Assembly (NCBI RefSeq): GCF_027942865.1
Contig: NC_134508.1
Span: forward strand, 32,857,466 to 32,921,465
DNA length: 64,000 bases
Origin: Odontesthes bonariensis
Lineage: Eukaryota > Chordata > Actinopteri > Atheriniformes > Atherinopsidae
Direction: 5' to 3'
Part shown: positions 37,235 to 51,800 of the stretch, in pieces
Layout: each line of letters begins with the position of its first letter
How positions within the stretch are numbered: the first letter of the stretch is position 1
The notes under the pieces: model-generated
What the model was told of the DNA's origin: nothing
The model's database searches: none
What the model saw: only the letters and a program-made list of their open reading frames with translations
Program-made: the position numbers and the translations under genes

Positions 37235-39668
37235 AACGTCTGGCAAAAGTCTCTTTAGCTGAGCTGCGTCACTTGGCCTTTACGTGTCGTGGGGCAGCTG
37301 GCTCAATACTGTGAAACTGGAGGCGCTGTAGATAGCATGTAAGAGGTTTTTATTGTAAATTGTTTATTTCTGTATAGATCAAAGGGGAGCGTACAAATGA
37401 CAAAACACCTCTTACACATCAATGAGTGCTACGTGTCATTTCAGCCGAGGCTGGGAAACTGATTTAACTTCTTTTGTTGGCTTTGGAGCTGTTGAGAATT
37501 TTCTCTTCAGATAGCATACTTCAGCACACCTGAGGCAAAGAACAAGGAATCTGGTTGTGGGTTAGATTAAAGAGCCTTTTTTTATTGAGAGTGTTCAAAA
37601 GAATTCTTCTTTGTTTGTTTTCTTAGGCCAAATCAGATTTGCAACTGTAAGGGATTCCTCTATTTCCTTTCATCTTTTGTCCAATTGTAAAGTGATGTGT
37701 AACTGTATAAATTTCCAAACCACTACTTTAAGAAATTAGCAAGTTCAAAGTCTTTTCAACCAGTTTATTCTCCTGCAGAGGGTTTGTCACTCATAAAAAC
37801 TAACTGTTTTTCTGTTCATATTGAAACCTCAAGTAAGGCTCGTTTCTGTTGCCGCTTTAGAAGAGCTGATGTTTCAGACAAGCACCTTTTTGGACCTGTG
37901 TGAGTCTACCAAATGAATTCATTATTAGTCTGCATAATTTGACCTCTTTAACTCTGGCTCTGGCTAATTTTGAACCTTTCACTGCGTTCAACACTTGTTT
38001 GCTTGATTTGTCTGTCTTAGGCAGGTCGCTTCAGCCAAAATCTGAGCTACAGGTTCCACCCTGGAAGACCAGAACCAGTAGCTAAAAGATGCTTAGCGCC
38101 TTCAGAAAGTCGAGGAGCTGTATGATGGGTCTCTGTGAGCTCATGTCAAAGAAACTCCTTCCATACGCTGATTATTTCCACCTTCAACTTGAGCATTAAC
38201 CTTTTGCCAGATAAGAAACTTAGAGCACCTTGTATTCGTGACGGTTAGAAATTAGCACACAAAATGAATTTGACGTACTCGAAGAGGTTCGTTTCGTATC
38301 CGAAGCAAATCTGTAGCCGCAGATAACGTTCTTATCTTTGGTAAAAAAAAAAATTAAATCAAGAGTTTCCAGTTAAACAGAGCAGTGGTTCAACACATTT
38401 GACCATAGATATGAACAGAAAACTCCAGTTTTGTGATTGGTGAACAGATGATGAACCCCTCTCAGGAAATAATGATGAGAACTAAAAGCAAGTTGAAGGA
38501 ACTGTAAAACGAGCAGGATGGCTTTTTCCCCAGTGTCACTCCTCCCATCTGTGTTTTACAGAGACAGAGACGCCTCTGTCTCTGTAAATACAGCTTCAGA
38601 TGGACTCCTAATGTTGACAGTGACAATGCTGATGTTTCACTTGTGCTCGTACGATTGAAGGGGGGGTCAAAGGTCTCCTCCTGCCTGAGACTTTGACATG
38701 GTTTTACTGCTGTGCTTTTGAAAGGTGTGGTGGCCAAAGTCTTGCTTTATGATGCCCAACCTGGAACCAGATTAAGTTGATTAGATCTTTTAGTCTCCAT
38801 GTAAATGTGCAGTTAGTTGTCAATAGGATGAACCCGTGTTTGGTTTCATGTGGGTGGCAGGTACTGTCAAAATGAATGTGAGGAGGATTTCCACAAACAA
38901 CAGCCGGCGATTTTCATTATTAATAACCACTTGTTCATCAACTGGACTTCTTTTCAGTTCTTTAATCGGCTGTAATTGACAAACTAATGTCTTGTATAGA
39001 GCTAAAGCAGCACCCTTATAGCCAGAGGAAGCTCTTTGGTCATTAAGGAGTACTGAACATGTCTTACTAAAATTCAGGCAGTTCCTGTCGTAAATAGCAG
39101 CTCAGGCTTTGAGTGCTGAAGACGACGTTTCCAAGTTACACATTGGCTTTTATGTGGAGTAAAGACGACACGACCTGATGTACCCCCCTTTTCCTGGAAA
39201 TCTCTGCCATCAAAATTGGCTCCATATAGTGTGAAAGAAGCTTCTTAACTGAGGCAAGATGAAGGATGTGCTTTAAACAGCTGGAGCCTCGGATAAAATC
39301 ACTCTCAGTACCAAAGTTGATGGTTTAATTATGTTTTGCCATGTCAGTCGCCTGGCCCCATCTTGTGGCCATAGCATTAGTATTAAAAGCGCATCAGTCA
39401 GAAGCTGAGGACTTTTCCTTAAGGAGCTGAACAGTTGCAAAAAATAAAGATTAGATCAACCCCCTAAGATGCTTTCCATTGAATTTCAAACCGTACACGT
39501 GTGCACTTCGAGCTGTTGACCTCAGCCCTGAAGTTACATATTTGATGTAAATGTGTTCTCCAAGGTTTATGTGTCACTGGAATATTTTTTTCTCCTCTTT
39601 TGTCATTCGGGACTGTGGAATAAAACCAGTGCGAGAAGACTGAAGATTGTAATATAAATGTGCCAACA

Positions 39669-39674
39669 AATAAA
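39669..39674 (+). terminator. nudt3: Candidate distal nudt3 polyadenylation signal
   Basis: AATAAA in AACAAATAAACACC, followed by AT-rich sequence and then GGCCGGCGTCTTTG. It is the last of three AATAAA hexamers within 240 bp. This is a prediction only. Confidence 0.4.
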
Positions 39675-40083
39675 CACCAGTATTTCACATTATGGCCGGC
39701 GTCTTTGATTTCATATTTGAAAAAGTGTGTGTTGATTATTCCTTCAACAAACTGAGTAATACATGAGTTTAGATGAAAGGATTGCTTTGGAGAAGACAGG
39801 ATTTTACACGGCTTCATTGAAGATAACTGCGATTAAATCCACACCTTCCCATCAATTGTAAGGATTAATATGAACATACAGTTACAAATACACAACATAT
39901 ATTTATTTCTTATTAAATCTAAACTAGTGGTATGGATGAAAATGGATGTTGAAATTATGAGATGACTGTGTTAATGGTCACATCAGTGAGCAAAATCACA
40001 CTTGCATATTTTTGTATGTTTGTTTAGTGTACTCCTGCTATTGAGTTAAACTCCAGCGTTTTCTGTCAAGGTTACGGTAACAA

Positions 40084-40792
40084 TAGCCGCATACGCACTG
40101 TAGGAACCTTTGGCAGTTCTTATAACCTTTTTAGGAACGGGGCCGTTTTTTCCCGCATCCGCACATACAGGAACTCGGGACCATCGCCCTCAGTTCCTGT
40201 AACCATTTCAGCTCCTTCTCCTCAGCTGGGTCTGTTCTGGGTTCTATAGGAACACATCTGACGGAGGTGTTTGGTGGTTGGTAGCTACGCCCCATGTCAT
40301 GTTGTCACGACTGAAATGTTTACTCATCCCACAGACAGAACCGGCGCGTGTTTAATAAGTTAAACTTACACGTGGTCTCCTTTGTCTGCGGCGCTCTGCT
40401 CTCCTTCCTTCATGAAACGAAGAAGTATCTCCTGCACTCGATCCTGACTCTCTGTGAGCCCTTCCAGCCTCGATGTTAGACGCCCGATGGGATCGTCCAT
40501 GATTAATATCACCATCATGCAGACCATGAACACGGTAGCCTCCCCGCTCTCCATGTTAGCTTCTTGGTGGTGTTTTTTTCTTCTGTTCTTACTTTTGGCG
40601 GGTTTTGTTTTGTTTTTGAATGTGGCGCTAAAGTAACACGTCACTGTCGCAGACGGTTGCGCCGCATCAGTCTCTATCAGGTCCCGACTCATGTGCGAAT
40701 GCAAACTGAAACAGTTCCGCTGGGGAAGGACAGTTATCAGAATGAAATTTGAGGAGGACCGTTCTTAGAACTGCTCTGTCTGAATGCGGCTA
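40084..40792 (-). mobile_element. DNA-transposon-like element with TAGCCGCAT inverted ends
   Basis: The left end is TAGCCGCATACGCACTG. The right end read inward is TAGCCGCATTCAGACAG. Similarity resumes further in, with GCAGTTCTTATAACC against GCAGTTCTAAGAACGG, so the inverted repeats are long but imperfect. A minus-strand frame at 40366-40704 (112 codons) has a basic stretch (KSKNRRKKHH) followed by MESGEATVF, a hydrophobic run and a coiled-coil-like LTSRLEGLTESQDRV. It may be the first exon of a Harbinger-like transposase, but I am not sure of the family. The flanking TA could be a TA or 3-bp duplication. Confidence 0.55.
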
Positions 40793-41113
40793 ATGTCCTT
40801 AATGCTTTTGGCTCCATAACTACAGCAAAGCTTTGATACTGTGACAACCACCCCCCCCATCTATATCATGCATTGAAAACACCAATTGCCATTATAGAAG
40901 GGACCACAAAACTAAGTCATTACTAAGATTTTCATTTGGAAGCAATTATTAGGAATTTTAAAAGTAATATGAATGTGTAATTTCCTTTGTCGAACAATTT
41001 CCCCACTTCAGGCTGCTGGATTATGTCATTTAAGACCTCACTAACATTTTTTGTTCTCCGAGCTGTTTCACATCAGCTTGCAGCCAGGAGACATTTGTGT
41101 TTCCCTCCTATAG

Positions 41114-41180
41114 GTCTCATCCCAGGATGTGGGATACAGCAACCGAGGGATTCATAGGATATATGAGTGAAAATATGGAG
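41114..41180 (+). other. Orphan exon-like segment
   Basis: A 67-bp segment is framed by a strong 3' splice site (tgtgtttccctcctatag) and a consensus donor (GAG|gtaagt). One frame is open throughout (SHPRMWDTATEGFIGYMSE...). It lies on the plus strand between nudt3 and rps10 and matches no gene I recognise. It could be an alternative 3' exon of nudt3, an exon of a lncRNA or a chance match. Confidence 0.3.
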
Positions 41181-41631
41181 GTAAGTTACACTGAATGGAA
41201 ATGAAGAGAACAATACTTAGATCCTTTATTAGTTGCCTCTACTACTAGTGTTAATGTTAACATAAGTGAAGATGGAAGGAAATACTTCAGAATCTAACCA
41301 GAAGACCACTTGATAGGCAAAATAAAAAGCCAAAGTCGGTTTATAAAATGATGGGTGAACGGTAGCAGATTCAGGTTCCTGCCACATTGGTTCAACTTTC
41401 CACTTTAGCTGTTATCAACATTTATAAATGTCTACCCGACCTGCAAGACGTCAATATAGGAAGTTCTCCTTCAATATGTTAAATAACAACAAAAGAACAA
41501 CTTATTTTCACGTATAATCTGATTTTGGTTTATTTTTTGCCATCTCTATCTGACCGCCATCATCTTGACGTTACTGGTGCTCAAAAAGCAGAAAAAAACC
41601 AACAGCAGCCATGAACTGGATTTTGTTTTTC

Positions 41632-41637
41632 TTTATT
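41632..41637 (-). terminator. rps10: rps10 polyadenylation signal
   Basis: TTTATT on plus is AATAAA on minus (ACAATAAAG), beginning about 23 bases after the rps10 stop. This gives a very short 3' UTR, as is usual for ribosomal protein mRNAs. Confidence 0.85.
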
Positions 41638-41659
41638 GTACAGAAACAAACAGTGAAAT

Positions 41660-44862
<3,203 letters not shown>

Positions 44863-45305
44863 CTGCGTAAAGCGACAGTTTAAGCGTCAATTAATGACAG
44901 CTAACAGTAGCCTCCATGTTAGCATGCTCGCTGGTTAGTCTACTAAATATACATACATACATGAAATGCAGCAATACTAAGCTAACAACACATCGCTCAT
45001 ATGAACTAATGAACTGCTAACTGCTTTAAATGTTCACATTCATAATCATGCTGAGTTTTAAACATTAAAATTGACAAATGTTGCCCGCGCCGAAGGAGAA
45101 AAATGGCAGCCATCCGTGGGTACCACAGCCGAGGTTTCTTTCCCACTTATAACCTTAATATCCACCGTTATAAGGTGTTTACAGCTCAAATATGTTTACA
45201 ATTTCCAATACTGCCCTAACAGCAACCGAAAATTAAATGGTTTTATGTTACATATCATAAGATGTTAAAGATATATTTGGATATTGACGCCGGGTCTCAC
45301 TTTAC

Positions 45306-45338
45306 CTTTCCACTTGATACGGGACCGGAGCCGGAAGG
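45306..45338 (-). other. rps10: rps10 non-coding exon 1 with 5'-TOP-like start
   Basis: On the minus strand CCTTCCGGCTCCGGTCCCG begins with a C followed by pyrimidines, the 5'-terminal oligopyrimidine pattern that places ribosomal protein mRNAs under mTOR/LARP1 control. It ends ...AAGTGGAAAG|gtaaag. The exact start (45337 or 45338) is inferred from the pattern. Confidence 0.65.
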
Positions 45339-45415
45339 AACGATGGTCGTTGATCAGGAAGGTTTGTGCTCTCGGCGCATGCGTGCTGGAATATGTTGCC
45401 CTCTGCTGGTGCGGC
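45339..45415 (-). promoter_or_regulatory. rps10: rps10 core promoter with NRF1-like and CTCF-like sites
   Basis: Directly upstream of the TOP start lies GCGCATGCG (45375-45383), a palindromic NRF1-type core. Further up is CCAGCAGAGGGCA on the minus strand (45397-45409), which fits the CTCF core. No TATA box is evident. This is consistent with a housekeeping promoter; factor binding is a motif inference. Confidence 0.55.
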
Positions 45416-45684
45416 GAATTCCCCTAAATACCTGAACTGAGACCGTGCAAAATGGTGCATTTATGATGTATAGACGTACATAAAACAACATGCATAAATT
45501 ATTTACCTTTTTTTACTACCACTTATTGAAGATTTGCTCATTAGGCCTTAATATCAGGGGAGCCCCCCCACACCCCAACAGCCCGGAGAATACAAACTAA
45601 CAATAACAGTTTCAAGATTTCAAGATTACATTGGAAATCATAAACTTCTCCCTCTCAACAGCTAAAGGAATACATTGCCGAAAG

Positions 45685-45731
<47 letters not shown>
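45685..45731 (+). repeat. Microsatellite (TATC)n
   Basis: About 11 perfect TATC units about 350 bp upstream of rps10 exon 1. Confidence 0.95.
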
Positions 45732-45879
45732 AGCCACTCGACGATGTTTAAAAGAAGAAATAATTGCTAGACTGTCGTGAACAACAGCATTAAGTGTACC
45801 CTGAATATGTGACAGCAATCCAGTGAAGCAGTATGACACACACATGATCCAACTTCTCTCCTAAAAAAAAATCTGAAAA

Positions 45880-47170
45880 CAATTATGGAATCACCACTGA
45901 CATATGTTTTTTTTTTCCCCAAACAAATTATAATAAATAAATCTCAAACATAATGTATTTTTTTTTACTTTTTCAAGAGAAGTAGTAGAAAAATATAATC
46001 TGGTATCACTGTTATGAGAAAAATATAAAGAGGAATCATTTGTACTTTGTTTCACCTGCACTGTTTTTTTTATGACAACTTAAATTCTTTGAGGACTTCA
46101 CTTGTGAATAACATTAATATCAAATCAGAATCCACCTTTCTTGTAAAGCAGTTGACACATTAGCTACGCATGGATGAAGTCTTGTCATGGACCTTTTTTT
46201 TTTCCAATTTCAGTTCAATCTTTTTAGTCGTCTTAAGATCTGAACTGTCTGCTGAATGTGTTATTGGGCTGATGTGTCTTTCCTGAAGAAAAGTTTTAAT
46301 GTTCTTTGCTCTGAGGCAAATGCATTGTGACCACCAACTCACCAAAATCCCATCGGCAAACCCTCTTTTGATTATCAATCAATCCGTGGCTGCTCCTCTT
46401 TAGCCCGCTGTTACCTTCTTTTCTTCTGTTTAGGTGTTACTGATGGTTTATGCTTGGCTTTTCTGGATGTAAATCTCATTTCCTTCAGCCAGTTTCTGAC
46501 AAGTTGGTCACAGACATTGACTCCTGTCTTTTCACATTTATTTTTAATCTCTTTTATTGTGCATTTTCTATTTACAGATATATTGTTTTGAGTTTTCTGT
46601 CCTCACATTTTGATGACTTCCTCGATGAACCTGTATGTTTGCCTTTAAAACCTTCCCATTTTGTTTGTACTTGCTCCAAATCTTAGATACGGTTGAGTGG
46701 GAACAACCAACATATTTGTTCCACAGTTCCAAGTTTTATAATCTTTGATCATTTTTCTACTGACAGCCCTCTCGTTGGGGCCATGTTTCCTGTCAAGCAG
46801 TCAGGTGTACCAGCTCACTAAGCTCTGCAAATGCTCTCCTTTATCTGACGTATTGGCATAATTAGACTTTTACAGGTATATGTTTTAGAAATACAAATGA
46901 CAACGTGATTCCATAACTGTTTTTCTCTCGGGTTGAGTGATTCCTGACTTTTTTTTCTCTCCTTCATCTGACAGATAAAAAGAACAAAGAAAAGCAATCA
47001 TTTTATGAAAAATAGTTGTAGGTGTGTTTGACAAAGCCAGAATGTTCAGCTATTAAATAAATGTGTCTTGTTCCATAACTCTGCTTTGTTTATTGTTTTA
47101 ACAAATTAAAAAAAGGAAAAAAAACATCCTCCAAATGTGGTGAGTCTATACTTTTTGCCAGGGGTTTTAA
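45880..47170 (-). mobile_element. Decayed Tc1-like transposon, minus orientation
   Basis: Read on the minus strand from about 46784 leftward, MAPTRGLSVEK begins a relic of the Tc1-type N-terminal DNA-binding domain. Further fragments follow, broken by stops: DRKLKTI near 46595 and CEKTGVNVCDQLVRNWLKEM (about 46540-46480), the second helix-turn-helix. The flanks contain CAATTATGGAATCACC on the left and ACTTTTTGCCAGGGGTT on the right, as seen at the ends of this kind of element. Boundaries are approximate and I could not align clear inverted repeats. It is inactive. Confidence 0.7.
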
Positions 47171-48225
47171 CCTTTCCACAAAATTAATATTTGTTATTAA
47201 TTATTATTAATATATTGCAGAATTACTTCTTTAACTTTAATTAAACATATCTGCACTTGATAAGACAGACGATGACAGTGCATGCATGGGAACTTGATTC
47301 TAAAGTTATGAAATTAAAAATGAGAAAATAATGATAACTCGAACAAAAATGGGAAACCTTTTTTTTGACAAATAGTTTCCGTTTAGTTTTGTAATTGGCT
47401 GATTTGATCAAATTAATTGTTCAGTCAACCAAATGACACTGAGGTGGTACCAGATTTGCAAATGTTTATTGACTTAATTCATTTGCTATTAGATATTTGA
47501 CAATCTTCTTCGATGATGGACAGAAAATTCTTTGACATTTTTTATAAATGGTTACGTTTTAATCAATGTACAGCATACAGTGCATATCTTAGATGTTCTA
47601 ATTATGCACTGTGAAATTAGGGGCCAATACTGATATATATCAGTATTGATACATATGTATCAACCAACCTTTACTATAACATTTTGCATGAGAAAAATCT
47701 TCTGTGTGAAAAAGAACATTTTCATGAGTCCTTTTTTTTTGTCTGTTAAACTATTACTTACTCAATGACTTCAGTTCTTGATTTTGACGAAGAAAATGTC
47801 ATTGTGAAAAATAAACTAATTCTAAGGACAAAGTCTGTCCAACATTATATAAACATGAACTACTGCCATTGGTTCATGTTACCCTTTTTGCCTACAGGCT
47901 GATTGCAGTCAACAAGTTGAATATCGGCCGATACCGATGTTGGGCTTATATAACAGCATCTCTAATTCTAATGAATTTTTCTCTTCATGTTGTCTTAAAA
48001 GATAATTGATAATTAATGGTGCTATATACATTAAAAGTTCCATGCATAGCTGACCTATATCATTTTCTGTTTGTTTTTTATTTGATACCTATTTATGTTT
48101 AATTTGTTAAGTGAACTATTAAATATAATAGTTGTTGAAATGTGAACATTTACAAGTAACAAGTACAAGTAAGTAAGTATGTATATTTGTTTCTAAATGA
48201 TGAAAATATGCATTATTACTCGGGT
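47171..48225. other. Intergenic, with two adjacent palindromes
   Basis: No gene recognised. Perfect palindromes of 22 bp (47626-47647) and 16 bp (47647-47662) abut each other. Further on, GAATATCGGCCGATACCGATG (about 47921-47941) resembles pieces of hAT-type MITEs, so the stretch 47.6-47.97 kb may be a decayed MITE. Confidence 0.45.
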
Positions 48226-48895
48226 CAAAAAAACTTCTATTTCCGGTTTAGCTTTTATTTTGAAAGCGCTTTCCGGAAATTGTGTTTGTTTTGGCTTGCT
48301 TGGGTCCAGCTCGCGCACCATCCCCCATCTGGCGGCTCCATTCAGCGAAACATTCACCAGCGGTACAACGGAGGCATTCCTAGCTGCTGAGCACCATGAA
48401 AACACATTAACACAATAAAAGGAGCAGGATTTATATGTCGTCCAGGTATGTTAGTCTTTATTTTTTTACATTTGCGTGCCTGTGATGTGCTAGCTTAGGC
48501 TTGTTGATGGAGCGTGTTAATTTACAGCTAATATTGCTGAACCATTACATCGGCTGTCGGTGAGAGGAGGCACCAGCAGCAGCACCATCCTGACTGAATG
48601 AAGTTCACTCAAGTAAAAGTTGATATGTAAGACGGGTGTGCTTGCTGTTCGCGTTATCCTCCGTGTTTTACTAAAACTTGAACCATTGCCACTCGAAGCT
48701 CCTGCTTTACGACGCTCATTTCACGCAAATATGAGCCAGAACGTGACAACAAAATACAGTCAACTTCAGTTGTGGGAGTTTCTGTGCAGAACGTGCAGTG
48801 ATGGCCGGAGATGCAGCAGCAACCTGTGCAGGCTGAAAGGAAAGCAGGGAGGGACTTTTGAAGTAAAAAGCTCGTCTCAGGGGGGATAGTGTGCT
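48226..48895 (+). other. GC-richer block with ETS-like sites; promoter-like or repeat-derived
   Basis: TATTTCCGGTTTAGC and CTTTCCGGAAATTG resemble ETS (GABPA) sites. They are followed by ATG TCG TCC AG|gtatgt near 48436-48451, which could be a start codon plus donor, and by CpG-bearing sequence. Overlapping frames on both strands (48187-48418 and 48620-48908) have no domain I recognise. The TTTTATTTTGAAAGCGC segment also resembles sequence I associate with fish retroelements, so a repeat origin is equally likely. Confidence 0.35.
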
Positions 48896-51800
48896 TCCTC
48901 CACACCAATTATATGTTTGATTTATCGTTGGAGAGCAGCTGGTGGTGGATCAGGTCAGAGCTGCTAACCTCCATCTGAGTGCAGTCTCTCACCTCTGAGT
49001 TAGCTCTGTCCACGGTTCTGAACTCTGATCTGGACTGTTGTTCAGACATCGTGTCAGATTGCAAGAGGCTGCTGGGCTCTTATGTTTAGAAAATTACTTA
49101 AACTAAAAAAAAAAAGAAAGAAAGAAAAGAAAAGCAGAAAACGTTGACAAAGGCATGCAAAGTCACTCAAAATGACCCTCAAAATATATCACAATATCTA
49201 ATAAGAATTGACTCAAAATGTTGAGCACAGAGCCTCATTAAAAAGGCTTAAAACACATCCATGTATGTTTCTAAGATCATTTCTGTCTCTCAGTCGAGAC
49301 ACCCTCCTTTTTTGGTAGGAAGTGGTGTCTTTCTTTTGGTTTATGATCTATTTCATTACCTCTTTGCACATGTATTTAATGGACGAGTGGAAAGTTTACA
49401 GTAAAAGTTGGATCTATTTAAAAAAAAAAAGTGGAATTTTCCACTGTCGCCTTTTGTATTCTCTAGACGGAGGATTGGATTGAAGAAAAGTTACAATGTT
49501 TCCTTGTCTTGGCAGCTTTTTGTAATTGGACTAATGTGGATTTTGATTAATGAATTGGATTGTAATTGGCTTGAATTGGACTGTATCTTTGAAGAGCCTT
49601 GAGGGGGACATCTGTGATTTGGTGCTAAATAAGTAAAGATGAATTGGATTTTGTTTTAAAGTCCAGTAAATAAAATACAACTTTATTTAAAGGCCATTTT
49701 ACACAATTAAGATACATTTCTTTGGCAGAGCCATTTTCAAGTTTGCAGCTGAGAGCCTTTCCCGTAACCAGGGAGAGTAGACGCCTACCATGTTGAGAAA
49801 GTTAAGCACAGAAATGCCTCTGTGTTGAATCATGGGAAGTGTAGGATCGATGATCTTTGGGGGTATTCTGTTGTCTTTAACAGCTTACTATAGTGGATCA
49901 CTAGTAATGCCTTCAACAGTGCTGCGGTCTATTGTTCGAATGAAAAGTGGCACAAATAGCAACAAATGCACAAGTGGGCAATTGTGATGTGACCTGGGTT
50001 GGGCTGCAGACCCTCCTAACCAAAGGTGTGGACAGTAAGTTCTGCCAGCGGCTTGATGCTCAGGAAATTTCACTCTCTGTTACTTTGATTGTGAAGCTTT
50101 CAGCCCGTTTCAAGTCTTTCAGCAGGGTGGAGGTGCAGTATTAATTTGCTGGACTGCTCCTTTAAACACTGCACTTATCTGAAGGCTTCCACCAACAGAG
50201 CACTCTTAAGTACTGTAATTTTCCACGTTTATTACGCTGGAGAGAGCTGCTTATCAACCTGAGAGTGTACATTTTGTGCCACTACCTTTGAAGTACAAAA
50301 TACTCCTTTTATTCCTCTGATTATGCACTGCTTGAGAAAAGTACACTTAATGGCCTTTGTAAGTGCTTAATTTCTTGGTTGTGTAACGAAGAAATTTACA
50401 ATCATGTTGACAACTTATTAATCATGCAAAGTGTTTATCGAGCCAAGAACTGCAAATAATTATTAGATCCTACTTATCAAAAAAATTATTTGATGCCTTC
50501 TTTGTTCTGCCAGTTTTTGTTTTAGCCTGTAAATTGGACAAAATACTAAATTCGAAGACATTTCTAGATGATCTAAAAAATTTTATTAATTTATCCAGTA
50601 GTCGACTAACTTAACCTTATCAGCAACAGTAAAAAATGATAAAATAATAATTTTCCTCTCTCAGTGAGTCATACTATACCAGATGAGTTAAAACTGTCCA
50701 AATAAGACTTAAGCAAGCCACACTCTGCTTTGATGTGGGCTCAAGATAAACAGCAAGCAAAGAGTTTTTTGTTTTTTTTCCTATCAAGATCACTTGAGGA
50801 ATATACTTTTTTTTTTTATTAAAATGCCACAGCTGAAAGCCATTTATATTTAAACTCAACTCTGAGCGGATGTGTGGGCCCTTTTATACACACACGTTGA
50901 AGTGATTTAACCTGTGCCTAATTGGATTAATTCATATGTGACAAATGAGGGACACTCACTTGATTTGTAGTGCTCAGTTCACCTCCTCCCTGTCTTTGCA
51001 AAAGTGATGACAGATGAAGCGTCACTGCTAATATGATTAATTAGACTAAACCCTTAGTTATCTTTTCTATCCATCCCTTTCTCTGTATGAATCATTATGG
51101 ATATGGTATTCCCCGTGGGGAAAGACAGTTAACGTGCTGTTTTTACTGGCATTTCACATCTGGTGCTCATGGCCCCAGCTGATTCTAGATGATTGAAAGC
51201 AAGCAATTAAAATAGCTTTTTTTTTTTATATTAGTCCCTTCGGGTTTCATAATCTAGGATATGGTTTCAGACGTGCTAAGCTTCAATGTCAGGCTTTGCA
51301 TCAATGCAGTTAAATTTTTCATTTTGTCTCTGAAGCTCTCAATAAAGAATTCTGCTGCAGGGATAATCTGTGTGTTTGATGCATATTTGTATTTATGTTA
51401 TATGAAACATCTCAGCGGATTGTTAAAGTCCTATCAATGTAAGCACTCAGTGACTCGGGCCTGCAAGCTGGCTGTTGGTTGAGCAGGACCTTGTCTTTGC
51501 CTTGAACTACAAGGTAATTGGAGCCTGAGATCGGATCCTCACAGGGGATCATGGGAGAAAGGCAGGCTTCATTTGCTTAAAGGCCCAGGGTTTGTACTAC
51601 TACGACAAAGGATTTGTGGCATAGCCAGGCAACGTAAGTTACAGCTCGGGACTTTCAGTATCACGAAGCTGGTCTACTTCTTACCAATATGCATTACCAT
51701 GGCAACTCTTGCTGTAAACCTACCAACTTTAGGGCAGGTTAAGTTTCCTTATAAGTTACCATTGGTGATGTGAACTTCACCCATTTTACAGGAAGGTGCA

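Larger units (their letters stand above)
35869..39695 (+). other. nudt3: Probable nudt3 3' UTR
   Basis: No other gene is seen between the nudt3 stop and about 39.7 kb. Possible polyadenylation signals are AATAAA at 39443-39448, 39619-39624 and 39669-39674, with no AATAAA that I noticed nearer the stop. Mammalian NUDT3 also has a long 3' UTR. The region has T tracts (about 35960-35974 and 36100-36116), a TTCC/TC repeat (37160-37234) and an 18-bp palindrome at 36642-36659. The extent is inferred; only a transcript would settle it. Confidence 0.5.

Noticed and set aside
37001..37246. Arg/Glu-rich minus-strand frame
   Set aside because: Product of the TTCC/TC microsatellite in the nudt3 3' UTR.
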